The translations under genes and the position numbers were made by a program. Below the pieces are notes generated by a model. That model saw only the letters and a program-made list of their open reading frames with translations. It searched no databases and had not been told where the DNA came from. From positions 130,499,914-130,563,913 of the forward strand of contig NC_092809.1 of assembly GCF_040954645.1 (NCBI RefSeq): 64,000 nt of DNA. The letters run 5' to 3'. Source of the stretch: Diabrotica undecimpunctata (Eukaryota > Arthropoda > Insecta > Coleoptera > Chrysomelidae). This document shows positions 11,001 to 22,921 of the stretch, one piece after another (the first letter of the stretch is position 1; each line of letters begins with the position of its first letter).

Positions 11001-12230
11001 GGTGTGGTGGCCAAAAGTGCAGCAAAAAGTGCCACCCTTAAATTAAGCAAGTTGTATGACTTCATTGCCTTGGTATTACAAGGGCTCTGAGTGGCATACC
11101 AATAGCAGCAATAGAGGCACTCTTGTATGTGTTTTTCTGCACATAGTTATAAGTGTGGAGGCGAGAATAGGATAGGAATAATATAGGAGGCATACAACGA
11201 AGAAGATAAAGTTTACTCGTAAACGGCTGTTGAACTAAGGACTAACACAAAGAAATAGAAAACAGATATGTCAAAATATATTCAATGAAGTAAAGTACAA
11301 TAATGGACGACATGCAACCAAAAGAAACACATATAGTATGAATATGTACAATGAATGAAAAATTATAGATTTCCCAAAATAAGTACATGAATGAATACCT
11401 ACCGAAACGCAGAAGAGAAAAGCACCAAAAAAAAACATGAATACAGAAAATAAAAATCGAAGAAAATTGTTTCGTCTGTAATTTAAAGAATAGTTCCAAA
11501 AGGGCTAATTTTTTATTTTATTCCATTTATTCCATTCCATTCTGGCAGAAAATTATAGTGACTTGGCTACTATTGAACAATTTTTACATAAAATGTAATG
11601 CATCATTTTATAAAAATAGTTTTGATTGTCAGTTACATCATATTTATTATGGTAAGTAAAATATAGATATTTAAATATCTATAAACATACATACACATAA
11701 TTGTTGCCATTTCTTTGACATAATCTCCCAGCTTTTATATTTTTTAAAGCCATGAAACGGCGAGAGAAATAAATAAGTTGTGCGAAGTATATCGTCTACT
11801 ATTCTTATCGAATTTTAGTAATATACTGAAATCCCAAAATCAAAGTATAGGGTGCGGTATATTATAGTGAATATTGTAATGCTGAGAGAAACAAAACTTT
11901 CGTATAATTGAACTGGGTGAAGCTTCTATTGCATCTATCTATATAAAAGGCTGGAACGACACTGAAGTGACACTGTTTGTCCGGTAGGATAACTACGCCA
12001 CCTAGGAAAAAAATCTGAACTATGAACATACCCAGGAAAAAAATATGAACTACCAACTGACATGAATAAACGTATTTGACAGATAAAATATAAAATATTT
12101 ATTTGCCAAATAAAGTACCGAATAAGAAGTTATCTGGAAGGTCAATTCTGTTTATTGACGTTTGTTATTATGTTGTAGGTTATCGTAAAATTAAAAATAT
12201 AACCTAAATGTTGTTGTTTATTGTGGGTGA
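11001..12230. other. No gene recognised; possible Helitron-like terminus
   Basis: AT-rich sequence. At about 11934-11990 a TCTATCTATATAAAAGG stretch followed by GTGACACTGTTTGTCCG looks like the 5' terminus of insect Helitrons. I found no matching 3' hairpin plus CTRR end, so this stays a hint. The rest is unremarkable. Confidence 0.3.
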
Positions 12231-12234
12231 CAGA

Positions 12235-13370
12235 CATGGATCCGATTTTAGAGGATTTAATGAAATCAAAGAGTATGATGTTTAATGTTTATAAACTTAG
12301 AGATGCAAAAATTGTTCAACCTATAGAGGAATTACACTGACAAGTCTTCTTAACTAGGATAATGAAAAAAAGTTTACAGGAAAAACTTGGAAATGAATTT
12401 AATAAAAGAAAGGAGTACTCAAGATATAATTTTTAAATTGAGGCAGACACGAAGAAAACTATTAATAAAATGAAAAGAAATTCATGTGTAGACCTAAAAA
12501 ATGGTTGCGGCAAATTAAGAACAGACGGTATTTGGAACTGTTCAAAGAAAAGAGAAGTTAATGGAAAAAATATGATAGAAATTATTAAATTTTTATACCA
12601 AAAAAACAGCAACGAAGTAAGAACACACATTCAAGAATCTTCATAGTTCAAAGCAAAAATAGGATTAAAACAAGGATGTCTAAGGACTGAGTCCATATTA
12701 TTATTCTCATTAATTACAGATGATGTAATTAATGTAAGAAAATGTCAGAATAAATACAAAAATATGCTTGTGGGAAAATGCAAAATAAACGATGTTCCTC
12801 TACAAGAACTACTATTGGACAATATGGTCCCAATAGCTGTATCGGAAGAAAAGTTACAGGTCACAAATATATAGATAAACGGATGAAGAAACCTCAAAAA
12901 AATCATACAATTACCATTACATAGAAATTAGATAGCAGACTAAATGAATTAGAGCTAATCAGCAACTATGGGTACAATTATTAAGTGTAATAATAGGTAC
13001 AATTATTGAAAAACTTTGAAAGATAGGCAAATAGACAAAAAAATAAACCAGAAAATTGTTAAAGTTAAAAAGTTATTCAATATATTAGAAACAACGTTCT
13101 TTGGGAAGAAAGAGACACCTGAGAGAGTAAAGACCCAAGTATGTGAGAAGGTAGTGGAATCCTCAATAATTTATGGAAACAAAAAAACAAAATGAATAAA
13201 TAGCGAAAGACTATCAAAAAGGTATGAAAAAAAACGAAGTTAGGGCATAGGGAAAAAACAATGTTGATCCACCGCGATTACGATGGGATCAGGTTAGACA
13301 AAAGGCAAAAAAACGAATAATCGAATGAAACAAGATTAGACATTTGGCCCAAGTTAAAGCAACATAAAAA
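12235..13370 (+). pseudogene. Highly degraded LINE reverse transcriptase
   Basis: Reading across several stops gives MIEIIKFLYQKNSNEVRTH, KAKIGLKQGCLRTESILLF, TDDVINVRKCQNKYKNM, EEKLQ, and later KIVKVKKLFNILETTFFG and KVVESSIIYGN. These correspond to the thumb, the GLKQGC motif, the region around the catalytic box and the C-terminus of a LINE RT. The FADD box itself has decayed. A final RLRWDQVRQKAKKRI piece marks the C-terminal basic region. It is among the oldest-looking copies here. Confidence 0.7.
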
Positions 13371-13532
13371 GAAAAATCATCAAAAGAAAAAATACAATAA
13401 TAATGCAAAAACTGCCAATATAAATGTAGTATATTATAAATGCATTGTAAAAATTGTGAGTATTCAGTTATAAAATATAGTTATAAGTTGGGTTTATTGA
13501 TTAAATTAAAAAAATAAAGCTATTAAAGGCTT

Positions 13533-13536
<4 letters not shown>

Positions 13537-13619
<83 letters not shown>

Positions 13620-13627
13620 TACTCTCT

Positions 13628-13710
<83 letters not shown>
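13537..13710. repeat. CT/TA compound microsatellite
   Basis: About 80 bp of CT repeat (13537-13616), a short interruption, then a TA repeat from 13631 with one interrupting C. The SER/ERE-type open frame on the minus strand here is only a translation of the repeat. Confidence 0.97.
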
Positions 13711-13715
<5 letters not shown>

Positions 13716-13739
13716 ATTTAATTCGATATATGCAACTAT

Positions 13740-14475
13740 AACATCCACATTTGTAGTTCAATTTAGATTTGACCAAACACCTGTAATTTATTAATGACAA
13801 GCCATGTATTTTATGAATTTACTACAAGAATTTCAAAAGTGAAATAAAATTACTGAAACATAAAATCAGAAAAAACATTTCCTACACACTTTTACGTTTC
13901 CAAAAACACAATAATAACACCACATAACACACTTTCACGGCGATTTTTTCTACAAATTGCACGACGATTTCAGTCAACAAAAACTTTCACGATATGTAAT
14001 ATCAGTAATATCATATTTGATATAGTCCACGCACTTTAGAACTCGACCACATATGCATTTTTATCTAGTAAGTACTAGTAATGTACTATTTCTAGAGTAG
14101 AACCGAATGTGCCATTGAGAATTGCATGTCAGAGTGCGCGGCATGGTGAGACGCAGTTATAGTGAGTGGTAGGAAATAAAGAGTTACCGCGGGAAGTACT
14201 ATTGTACTATTTTAGTACGGTTTATAATAAATTTTTAATCTAATGAATGAATGAAAACGTCGAAGCGAGCATTATTATAAGATTTATTTATTTGCTTCTT
14301 TATCTTGCGTGTATGATACACTGGTAGTGCTAGTTGTATAATATAAGAATAATAAAACTAGCTTATTAAAGAATTGCGCTGTTTTAAATAACATCAAGTA
14401 GTGTTTCATGCTTCATTTTTTTTATATATTTAATTTGTAGCTTATTTTTTTGTTAAAGTAAAGAATAAGCTTATG
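13740..14475. other. No gene recognised
   Basis: AT-rich with a moderately GC-richer patch at 14110-14210. Stretches containing AGTACTA and GTACTATT recur at 14070-14095 and 14197-14220, but I could not define an element. Confidence 0.4.
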
Positions 14476-15990
14476 GTCCATATCAGCGTTTCCCAAATGG
14501 TGGTTTCCAAAAAACCGCTTTTACTTTAACCGTCCACTACAATATCCATAAAATTACAAATTTCCTGGACCGCTACTTCTTTCATTCCATTCAGTTTAAG
14601 CTTAGTATTAAGTCAAAAAGCGTGTATTTTTCGTGCATATTGATTACGTTGAATTTTACGATGGATAAATTTGTTATAAAATAAAGTACATGTTAAAGAC
14701 TTGTACAAACAGACCGTCGAGTGAACTGTCTCAACGAAGAAGGTGTCCTGGACTCGAAAATAATCTGAAGATTACTTACAGTTCGGTTTTATAAAGGATA
14801 CTAATGACTTTCAAATGTGTCTAAGAACCCTCCAAAATTGAAGCGGCACTTGGAATTGAAGCACCAGGAATACAGTGGTAAGCCAATAGATTTTTTATAA
14901 ATAAAAAGAGAAAATTAATAGCTACGAAAAAGACTATGTCTTTGAAGTTTTCTCAGAACTCTCAATCTGAAAATCTTGTACTGGATTATTCTGAAATATA
15001 AAAATTAATTGCTGAAACTGGTTATCCTCACACAATTGTCGAAAAATTAATAGTTCCAGCAGTGAAAAGGGTGGCATCTCGGATATGTTATAAAATCAGG
15101 AAAAGCAAGTGGTTCGCTGGATTTATCAAATAACACAGTAAAGCGTAGGATTTTGGAGATGGCAGATAATATCGAAGAAACTATTATAGGTCACTTAAAG
15201 GAGTGTAGCTATTTTTTCTTGCAAGTTGATGATGCCAGATAATGCTAATCTAATGTGTTTTGTAAGATACGATTTTAAAAATACTATTCACGAAGAATTT
15301 CTATTTTGTAAATCTCTGTAAATAAGAACAACGGCTAAAGAAATGTTTAATCTAATCGATAGCTACATTAATGACAATGAAATTGAATGAAATAAATGTG
15401 TGGGACTAAGTAGCGATGAAGCACGGGCAATTTTTCCGAGGATCAAAGCTGTAACACCAGAATGTATTTGGATGCATTGTAGCGTCCACAAAGAGGCATT
15501 AGCTGTCAAAAGGATGCCACAGCTTTAAACCGATTGTACGCAAGAGTGTAAAATTTATAAACTTCATAAAATTTCGCCCCTTGAACTCAAGAGTATTCTC
15601 TGCTTTGTGTAGAGACATGGGAAGTGAACATCAACATCTTCTTTTACACTGCGAAGTGTGTTGGCTATCAAAAGGTTATCAAAAAAGACTTATTGAATTG
15701 AAGGAAGAAATTGCAATATTCTTTGAACAATATCCATCAATGACTAGGGATGCAATATTTTAATTTAAAGACAGTTTTCATGATGTCAATTGGTTAATCA
15801 AGGTAGTCGATCTTTATGATATTTTTGAGTTCCTAAACAGCTTAAATATAACATTACAAGATAGCAATGTAACTGTATTTCAAGTACAAGAAAAGCTGGA
15901 AGCTGCAACAAAAAACTTAATTTCTGGACACGCCGCGCGGAAGCAGGAAATTACAAAGCTTTTACAGAACTACCAAAAAAGTCCACAATG
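14476..15990 (+). mobile_element. hAT element remnant with left terminus
   Basis: The terminus CAGCGTTTCCCAAA at 14484-14497 is typical of hAT (Ac/Charlie-like) elements, and the eight bases before it (14476-14483) would be one half of a target duplication. The transposase remnant follows. No matching right end with TTTGGGAAACGCTG is visible after 15990, so the element has lost that end. Confidence 0.75.
14661..15990 (+). pseudogene. hAT transposase (ZBED5/SCAND3-like), degraded
   Basis: Frame-hopping translation gives an N-terminal BED-finger-like part (LKRHLELKHQEYSGKPI region, about 14835-14890), FFINKKRKLIATKKTMS, ETGYPHTIVEKLIVPAVKR, then NIEETIIGHLKEC and FFLQVDDA of the catalytic core. 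GLSSDEARAIFPRIKAVTPE and WMHCSVHKEALAVKRMP (about 15400-15515) follow, and FRPLNSRVFSALCRDMGSEH and LLHCEVCWLSKG (15570-15675) belong to the insertion and second core half. Many stops and frameshifts, and no C-terminal dimerisation region, make it inactive. The order of motifs matches host-like ZBED5/SCAND3 proteins derived from hAT elements. Confidence 0.85.
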
Positions 15991-16183
15991 AAACTAAGTT
16001 CCTGTAGCTCGCTGTATATCATGTATCACAAAAAATTTTTGTTAAAATCCTTTATAAAAGGGATATAAATTAAAAAACCCAAACGGGCTATGTCACGAAG
16101 ACAAAACGTTTTCGGAATCCATATTCTATCATCAATGTCCTAAAAAGTATATAACCACTTTAATTAAAAAGAACATGAAGTTT

Positions 16184-16236
16184 AAATTTTGACCAAGGTT
16201 AATACAAACATTTTGTATTAACCTTTGTCAAAATTT
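16184..16236. repeat. 25-bp hairpin, 3-base loop
   Basis: Arms 16184-16208 and 16212-16236 pair at 24 of 25 positions around a CAT loop. Just upstream, CGTTTTCGGAATCC at about 16109-16122 looks like a dispersed repeat, but I cannot assign it. The hairpin abuts the 3' end of the minus-strand LINE that follows. Confidence 0.85.
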
Positions 16237-16254
16237 CTGGTTTTACAGTTTCTG

Positions 16255-17530
16255 GTGCGACTTCACGGTTTCTCCTACTTTTACCATTCTTCTCTCTCTT
16301 TATTGTCCTTTCTATATTTCTAATTTCCACTTAAGTCTACTTCCTCCTTAAGTCTTCTTCCACTTGTTATCTCCATCTCAGTTTAGGTCTGCCTCTGGTT
16401 TTTTTACCTGGTGGTATCCATTCCGTTATAACTCTTAACTGATTGCTTTCTCTCTTCTCATTATGTGTCCATACCATCTTATTCTTTGTGCTCTTATTGC
16501 TTTGTTCTCTTAACCCATCCATTCTTGTATTTCGTAACTCATCCATTGTCTTGCTTTCTGTTCGTTTTCTATCTTTGGTCCCAGTATTATTCGGATAATC
16601 TCCCTCTTAAAAAGTTTCAATTGCTCTTCTTCTCTTGCTGTTAATGTAAATGTTTCTGCAGCATATACTACCATTAGTCTTATGGTCGTTTTTTCCCGAT
16701 TGAATTCTTCTTTTCATATCTACACTTTTATTTCTTCTGTTGACTAGTACTCCCAAATATTTGAATGTTTTAACCTCTTCGAAACTGTGTGCATCTATTG
16801 TTAGTTTTGTAATTTGTGTCTTCTTTTTCTTGTTTACGTTCATGTATTTTGTTTTATTTCCAGTCCTCTCAGTTTGGCTTCGTTTTCTATTTTTTGGAAG
16901 GTTTTTTATCTGTTGCTACTAAGGTTATATCGTCCTCATATCCTATTATTTGTACTGTATTCTTGTTTATAGTTCCTGCTTTTGACAGCTTTTTTATTAT
17001 CTTGCCTTCTTCTTCTCGTAGTGCCTATCCGTTTCGGATGTTGGCGACCATCATGACAATCTGTATTTTGAAAATTGCGGCTCTAAAAAGATTTGTGGTT
17101 GTTGTGTTGAACCACGTACGTATATTTTCAGCCAGGAAATTCTGCGCCTTCCTGGTTCTCCTTCCTTTCTAATTTATCTAGTGATAGAATAAATAGCACC
17201 GTTGAGAGCGCTTCTCCTTGTCTTACTTCATTTTTTATTTTTATTATTTCTGTTCTTTCTCTTCCGGTGTCTATTATTGCTTGGGAATCTCGCATTGTCG
17301 TTTCTATTACTCTTATAATTTTATTTGTTATATTACTCTCTTGTAAATCTTGGATCATTTTTTTTTCTTTTTAGTTTATCAAACGCCTGTTTAAAGTCGA
17401 GGAAACATATACGTGTTTCTCCGCCATACACGTATGTTTTCTCTATCACTTGTTTTAGCATATGTATAGCGTCTATCGTGGATCTTTCGTATCAAAAATC
17501 GTACTGGTAATCCCCTATGCTTTATTCGGT
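16255..17530 (-). pseudogene. RTE-type reverse transcriptase, interrupted by a nested LINE tail
   Basis: On the minus strand, from high to low coordinates: ERSTIDAIHMLKQVIEKT, ICFLDFKQAFDKLKRKKM (catalytic aspartate region), IKNEVRQGEALSTVLFILSL, then a break at 17165. After the nested fragment the frame resumes with INKNTVQIIGYEDDITLVA (YEDD in place of YADD), KTQITKLTIDAHSFEEVKTF and KYLGVLVNRRNK, and ends with TRGRPKLRW near 16395. The 5' part is missing and frameshifts are frequent. The YEDD substitution may be decay. Confidence 0.82.
17010..17165 (-). mobile_element. Nested 3'-end fragment of an RTE-type LINE
   Basis: The minus strand encodes NQEGAEFPG-region codons that in the right frame read GEPGRRRISWL, then the NHNKSF-type region and MMVANIR-like end, plus a GAAGAAG tail at about 17008-17020. 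It closely resembles 4912-5098. It splits the surrounding LINE between the VRQGEAL and YEDD motifs. A diverged target duplication may be GATAAATTAGAAAG (right) against GATAATAAAAAAG (left). Confidence 0.7.
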
Positions 17531-17702
17531 ATACAGATCACGACATTGTTTTATTAACATACCGCTCAATGGCAATCGCTGTGACATGTTACACGTTTCC
17601 ACCTTTATATTCATTTCACAGTAGGTACGAATTGTCGTAATTGTCACATTGACATTAAAAATTTAAACGAAGTTCTGAAAAAATAAACAGATAATTAATA
17701 AA

Positions 17703-18760
17703 ATGCCTATTACGTTGTATACCGTCCAAGAAAAAGTGCAACTTGTAACATGGTACTTTCAGGGTCATTCGATACGCGAAGTAATTGATTTATTTATTGT
17801 TGCCTTCGAAAATAGACCCTCACCAAGTTTTACAGCTAAACATTTTCAAACTTCGGGATGTGTAAACAGTTGTAAAAAGTGTCATGAAGGTAATGAACCA
17901 CGTGTTAGACCTGTCGATGAGGAGCGTCAAAACAGGGATATTGATATTTTTGTGCTTTTCTGGAAGCTAATGAACCCTGCAATAATGTAAAAATTGCTAG
18001 GGAAGTTAACGTGAATACTCGAACTGTCCAGCGAGTTTTCAAAAGGAATGGGTATCACTGTTTTAAGATACAACCAACACAAGAACTGTTTCTGGAAGAT
18101 AACTTTGGGCGGATGGAGTTTTGTGAATTTATGTTATATAAACAGAATGAAAATGTACACTTTTTTAAAAATATTTTATTTTCTGACGAATCTTCATTTT
18201 CGTTACATAAAAAACACAATCGATCCGTTGCAAGGTATTATTCTCGGAAAAATAAGCACTCAGTGTTGCAGTGTGAACGCAGTATCCGCAAAAGTTAAAT
18301 GTTTGGACTGGGATGTTAGGCGACCATATTGTCGGTCCATTTTTTCCGATGTCGGCGATCCGGAATGAGATCATTCCGGAGTTCGACGCCTTTCCGTTAA
18401 TTTTCAGGAGGTTTATTTCCAACGGGATGGTTGTTAGACTTACAACTCTAGAGCAACTATTGACTTCCTCAATCGAACGTTTCCTGATCGACTGATAAGT
18501 ACACGTGGTACAATTAAATGGCCCGCTAGATCCTGTGACTTCGCGCCCAATGATTTCTTTTTATGGAGTTTTCTCAAAGAAAACATTTATAGGTATCAGT
18601 TTGAAAGGACCACAAACCTAGTCAAATTAAGGGCAAAAATACTTCATTTCTCTGCAAGCATTACACAAGCCCTACTCCAAAATATGAGGAAAAATCTGTA
18701 TGACTGATTTGGTTACTGTTTAGCACAAGGATGTGGAATATTTGAGGCCTTAATTCATTA
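17703..18760 (+). pseudogene. Mariner-like transposase with DUF4817-type N-terminus, degraded
   Basis: The start at 17703 opens with YTVQEKVQLVTWYFQGHS and PSPSFTAKHFQTSG, the DUF4817-like helix-turn-helix seen in insect mariner-like transposases. Then come NVNTRTVQRVFKRNGYHCFK, NILFSDESSFSLHKKHN (first catalytic D) and, after frameshifts, GDHIVGPFF. The third catalytic region reads FPDRLISTRGTIKWPARS and NDFFLWSFLKENIYRYQ near 18485-18600. Stops at 17988 and 18296 and several frameshifts make it inactive. No terminal inverted repeats were found. Confidence 0.85.
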
Positions 18761-19354
18761 ACCTGCTTTCCTAATTTTTATTTTCTGTAGGTACATTTTA
18801 CGAAGTTTGTAGGTTCTTAATTAGGTAGTATTTTTTGAGAGTTTTGTTTGTTATTTTTTTATTTAAAAGTACAAACGATTCTTATTCTGATTTTTTTTTC
18901 TTCTTTCTTGTCTTATTGTGATAAGCATTGCCTATCAATTTTCAATGACAATAAAGCATATTACTTATTTACTTACTTATTTATTTGTATTGCTATTAAG
19001 GCTAAAAAATAACCAAAAAATTTGTTTTAGAGCATTATAATAAATGTACTCTAGAGATGGGATTGCAATAAATCTTAATTCCTATGGTCAACAAAACAAT
19101 GTCGTTATCTGTATATTGTTAGTCTGTCTCTAATTATACCAGTAACTACTTTCTATGTTACGTTTTTACGTTGTTACATTACGTTGTAGGGAATATTGAA
19201 AGGGAATTCGAACAGAAACAGGAACTGAAATAGTGAGTACAAACACTTGATGAAAAAGGTTTAAAGCTCATTACAAAACGTGCATTTAAATCTGGAGTTG
19301 TCACAAAAAATAAAATGGTAACTTTGGATGATGACATTATTATGAAAAAATAAT

Positions 19355-19625
19355 AGGGAAATAGATGGAAATGCATGCAGTAGAATTAGGGTTAGATGAA
19401 TAAAGTAGAAAGAAGCGGGTGATCTGATACAAAAATTCAAATAAAACTAAAAGCAAAATTCTATAAAACAGCCATCAGACCAGTGACGGAATTGAGAATG
19501 CATTGATGGATGGGTGCAGTGAAAAAAAAAATAAAATTCGGAATGAATAAAATAGGCGAAGTACAGGGGTAGTACCAATGAGAGAGCATAGCTCTAGATA
19601 GTTGGGATCAAAAAATGTATTAATT
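19355..19625 (+). pseudogene. LINE reverse-transcriptase C-terminal fragment
   Basis: MDGNACSRIRVR-like codons, then IQIKLKAKFYKTAIRPV and ELRMHWWMGAVKKKIKFGM, match the segment after the RT core in which KGKFYKTAIRP and AEMRMLRWMGG are conserved. Two or more frameshifts. No catalytic motifs remain. Confidence 0.65.
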
Positions 19626-20660
19626 ATTCTACTTCTCTATTTGAAATTTGTTTATTTGCAATTTTATTATTGATTTATTAGAATGTATTACAAATCAATG
19701 AAATATTAACCGTAACAATTTCATCTACTCGTATTCCTGTAGTAAATCATCAATTTTGTTGTGTTGTTTACGATTTGTTATAGCTATTTATTTGAGTAAA
19801 TTCTTTTTAACTCGTGACTCGTTAGTCACGCCGGCAGATCGAAAGCAACCGTACTAAAAATGTGCACAATAGTCTGTTGCGTAATCCACATTGCTCCACC
19901 TGTTAATGATTCCCGTCCCAGTTGCAATTGAATAGCCTCACTATTATTGTGGAAAAGAATCCGAATCTGAAAATCGTCCCACAAGTACGACGTAATATTT
20001 GTCAAGTGCAATGCAATATAACAACGAAACGTCGAAAGAATGAAAAAATTTGCTCGATTATTTTACATGATTTAAGCCGTTGGCGATTACATAGACGTAC
20101 TTAATTTAAAAGCAAAGCTAAGTCATGCAAAGTTCATTACTTTTTATTTGATAACAGTGTGTCCGTGGCACAAATAGATTGGATATACACTTATAATACC
20201 GATAGCCGTTACATGTTTGTTGAGGTAGAAAAATGAAATAATAGGATAAAGACTTATAATATTTTTCTAGAGGTAAAGATCTATAGTAAAATTCATTAAC
20301 CGATGCAGGAAGATGTAAACATTACCACGTGTAGGTCTGCAACAGGGCCGCATTTGGGATTATCTTTTTGTTTAGTCAGAATATATATTATCTTATAAAA
20401 TACGAAATTTATATTTTAATTTTGCAAAAGTGCTCGACAAAGAACCTGATTGTTTTAGTTGATATCCGATAATAGGGACCATTTATACAGGGCGAAAAAC
20501 CCAAGAATTTATTTTTTTTGCCAACAATTTTATGTACAGAGTGCCTGCAAAAAATATAAGTTTTATTTCTAATTTTTACTATACTTAGTTGTTTGTACAA
20601 TTCTAAAAAGTTTCATAATAATAATAACAAAAAAAATACTCATTACTCAATTATGTTGAA
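19626..20660. other. No gene recognised
   Basis: AT-rich, with only short frames. A small hairpin (CGTGACT arms around CGTT) sits at about 19813-19830. Confidence 0.5.
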
Positions 20661-20704
20661 ATAATATATACATATATACATATTAATAATTATATAATTA
20701 TATA

Positions 20705-20794
<90 letters not shown>

Positions 20795-20814
20795 ATTATA
20801 TAATTATTAATATG
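20661..20814. repeat. AT-repeat inside a long inverted repeat
   Basis: A TA dinucleotide run is bracketed by near-perfect inverted arms beginning CATATTAATAATTATATAA at 20679 and ending with its complement at 20814. The whole stretch can fold into a long all-AT hairpin. Confidence 0.9.
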
Positions 20815-20899
20815 TCGTGACTCGTCAATCTGAAATCTGAAAATTTTGGGGAATGCATATGCAGGTACTATAAATATGTCATCAGAACAAAACGTAAAG

Positions 20900-21465
20900 T
20901 CTATAAGCTCTCATCTTTTGAAAATATTCTCTTCGCCACATCATAATGTCGTCTCTATCTAGTAAAAGAGCGTTTCTTCCCCTACGTTTGTATTGAAAAT
21001 TAAGTTTTTCAATATTCGGTAAAATGTGGTTTTCGAAAAATTTGGCAAATCAGGGACATAGTTCACCTTCTTTAAAACCTTATCCAACGGTGGGTATTTC
21101 GTTGCTCATAAAAAAATTATGAACCAGTCTTCTAATTTTGGCATTTTTGTCAAAATCATCAATTTTGTCAAACTTCTTTTTCCGGGCCAGATATACTTTT
21201 GGTCCAGCGAATTGATGATTCGTTTTGTATTCCTTTATCACCGTAAACACACTTCTATCACAAACTCCAACTTTATTAGACACTTTTTCACAATATCTTC
21301 AACCACTAACCCGGGATTTTCTTGTCTTTCACATTTAAAAACATTTAAAATTATTTCTTTAACTTCAACGCTAAGAGGGCTTCTTTTACTTCGTTTTCGA
21401 GGAGGACTCAATGTATTTTCAACCAATTCATCAGCAGAATCAGTGGATGACATTTTTGGTTTCAA
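20900..21465 (-). pseudogene. IS630-type transposase N-terminal fragment
   Basis: Minus strand: RKRSKRSPLSVEVKEIILNV, then a frame change and VGVCDRSVFTVIKEYKTN, LVHNFFMSNEIPTVGKVLKK and FSKTTFYRILKNL. These align in order with the N-terminal DNA-binding half of the transposases at 590 and 42654. The catalytic domain is missing; similarity ends near 20900, close to the AT-repeat hairpin. The frame change is near 21265. Confidence 0.8.
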
Positions 21466-21479
21466 TATCAGTTATTGAA

Positions 21480-22179
21480 ATACGTGGTTATTGTTACAGT
21501 AATCACAATCACGTATAGATAGGGTCGTTATACAAATAAAAATATATACTTAAATAGTTTTAAATCGCACAACAAATAATTGCTAATTCAACATTAACAG
21601 CATAAATATAATTGATTGTCTTTTGACCATCAAGATGACTAAAAATATACTCACAAATCGATTCAAATTACAAAATTTCAATACCGAAATATAATACCTA
21701 CTTAAATCGTGTTCGAACCTGTATGAGTTCCGACGACGTCGGCAGTAACGAAATAAAGATGGACATTTCGGTTAGTTTTTAAATATTCTTGAAGAACTGT
21801 TACTTGCATGTATGCATAAAATATTCATTAATTTTATGAATCGGATTATTTTTTTGCTTACTATGTATTCAGTAATAAAAATAATTTATATACTATGCAA
21901 TAAACACTAATAGTTGAGAAAATAAAAAAATTAATAAAGTGTCATAATTATACTGTTACTTATCGGAACTAGTAGACTCATTTGGAACATCTTTAACAAT
22001 CATCTGTTAAATTGATCTTTGTTTATATGTCCTGCATCGCTTAATGAAAGTAAGTATAGAAACTTATCCGAAATCCTACAATCTATTCAAAAATAAACAC
22101 ATTGTAATATAAAGAATCGTAACGAAACTATTAAATAATATATCACGAAATTTTTTCAGTTAAAAATTTCTTCCCTTCA
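21480..22179. other. No gene recognised
   Basis: AT-rich DNA with no sizeable frame or repeat. Confidence 0.5.
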
Positions 22180-22921
22180 TCAAATAATATACAACCCTGT
22201 TAATAAGTCAAGGATATAGCATATCATCAAGGCTATTCCAACTTTGTTTACAACTATCAACCACTCTCTTAGATTTCTAGTCCAGGACATTATTTTGCGG
22301 CCCAGATTCCCTCGTCCTTCAATCTTTCCTAATGCTTCTGAGAATGTGTATTTTTGTCCCCATATTAGATGGCTCAATTTTCTCTTTTTATAGTAAGTAT
22401 TACTTTAGGCTTTTTGTCCATTTGTCGTAATACTTCTTTATTTTTAACTCGGCCAACCCAACGTATTCCTAATATTCGTCGATAGCACCACATCTCGAAT
22501 CTTCCAATGCTTTTTATATTGCCCTGTTTGAGAGTCCACACCGTACAAAAAGATACTAAATACATATGTTCTTAGCATTCTTATTCGTAAAGAGACTGAT
22601 ATCACGATTATTAAACAGTTTCTTCATTGAAAATGTACCTAGCAATTTCAATACGTCTTTTGATCGCAATATTTTGATAACTGTTCCCGTTTATCATAGC
22701 TCCCATGTACTTGTAATTATTCACCATTTAATGGCGGTATTACTTATAGTAATGTCTGTATCATGAATTGTAATTTTACTGAAGATAATATACTTTATTT
22801 TCTTGTTATTAATCTATATACCGTAGTTATTGCATACTCTATTCACATTCTCTAGTAAAAGTTAAAGCTCTTCCGATATTTTTGCCAATAGCACAGTACC
22901 ATCTGTACAGCAAACACCAGT

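Noticed and set aside
13506..13748. 80-codon minus-strand frame rich in R/E and Y/I
   Set aside because: It is only the translation of the CT/TA microsatellite.
18895..18985. T-rich and TTAC repeat stretch as a regulatory feature
   Set aside because: Low complexity without further support.
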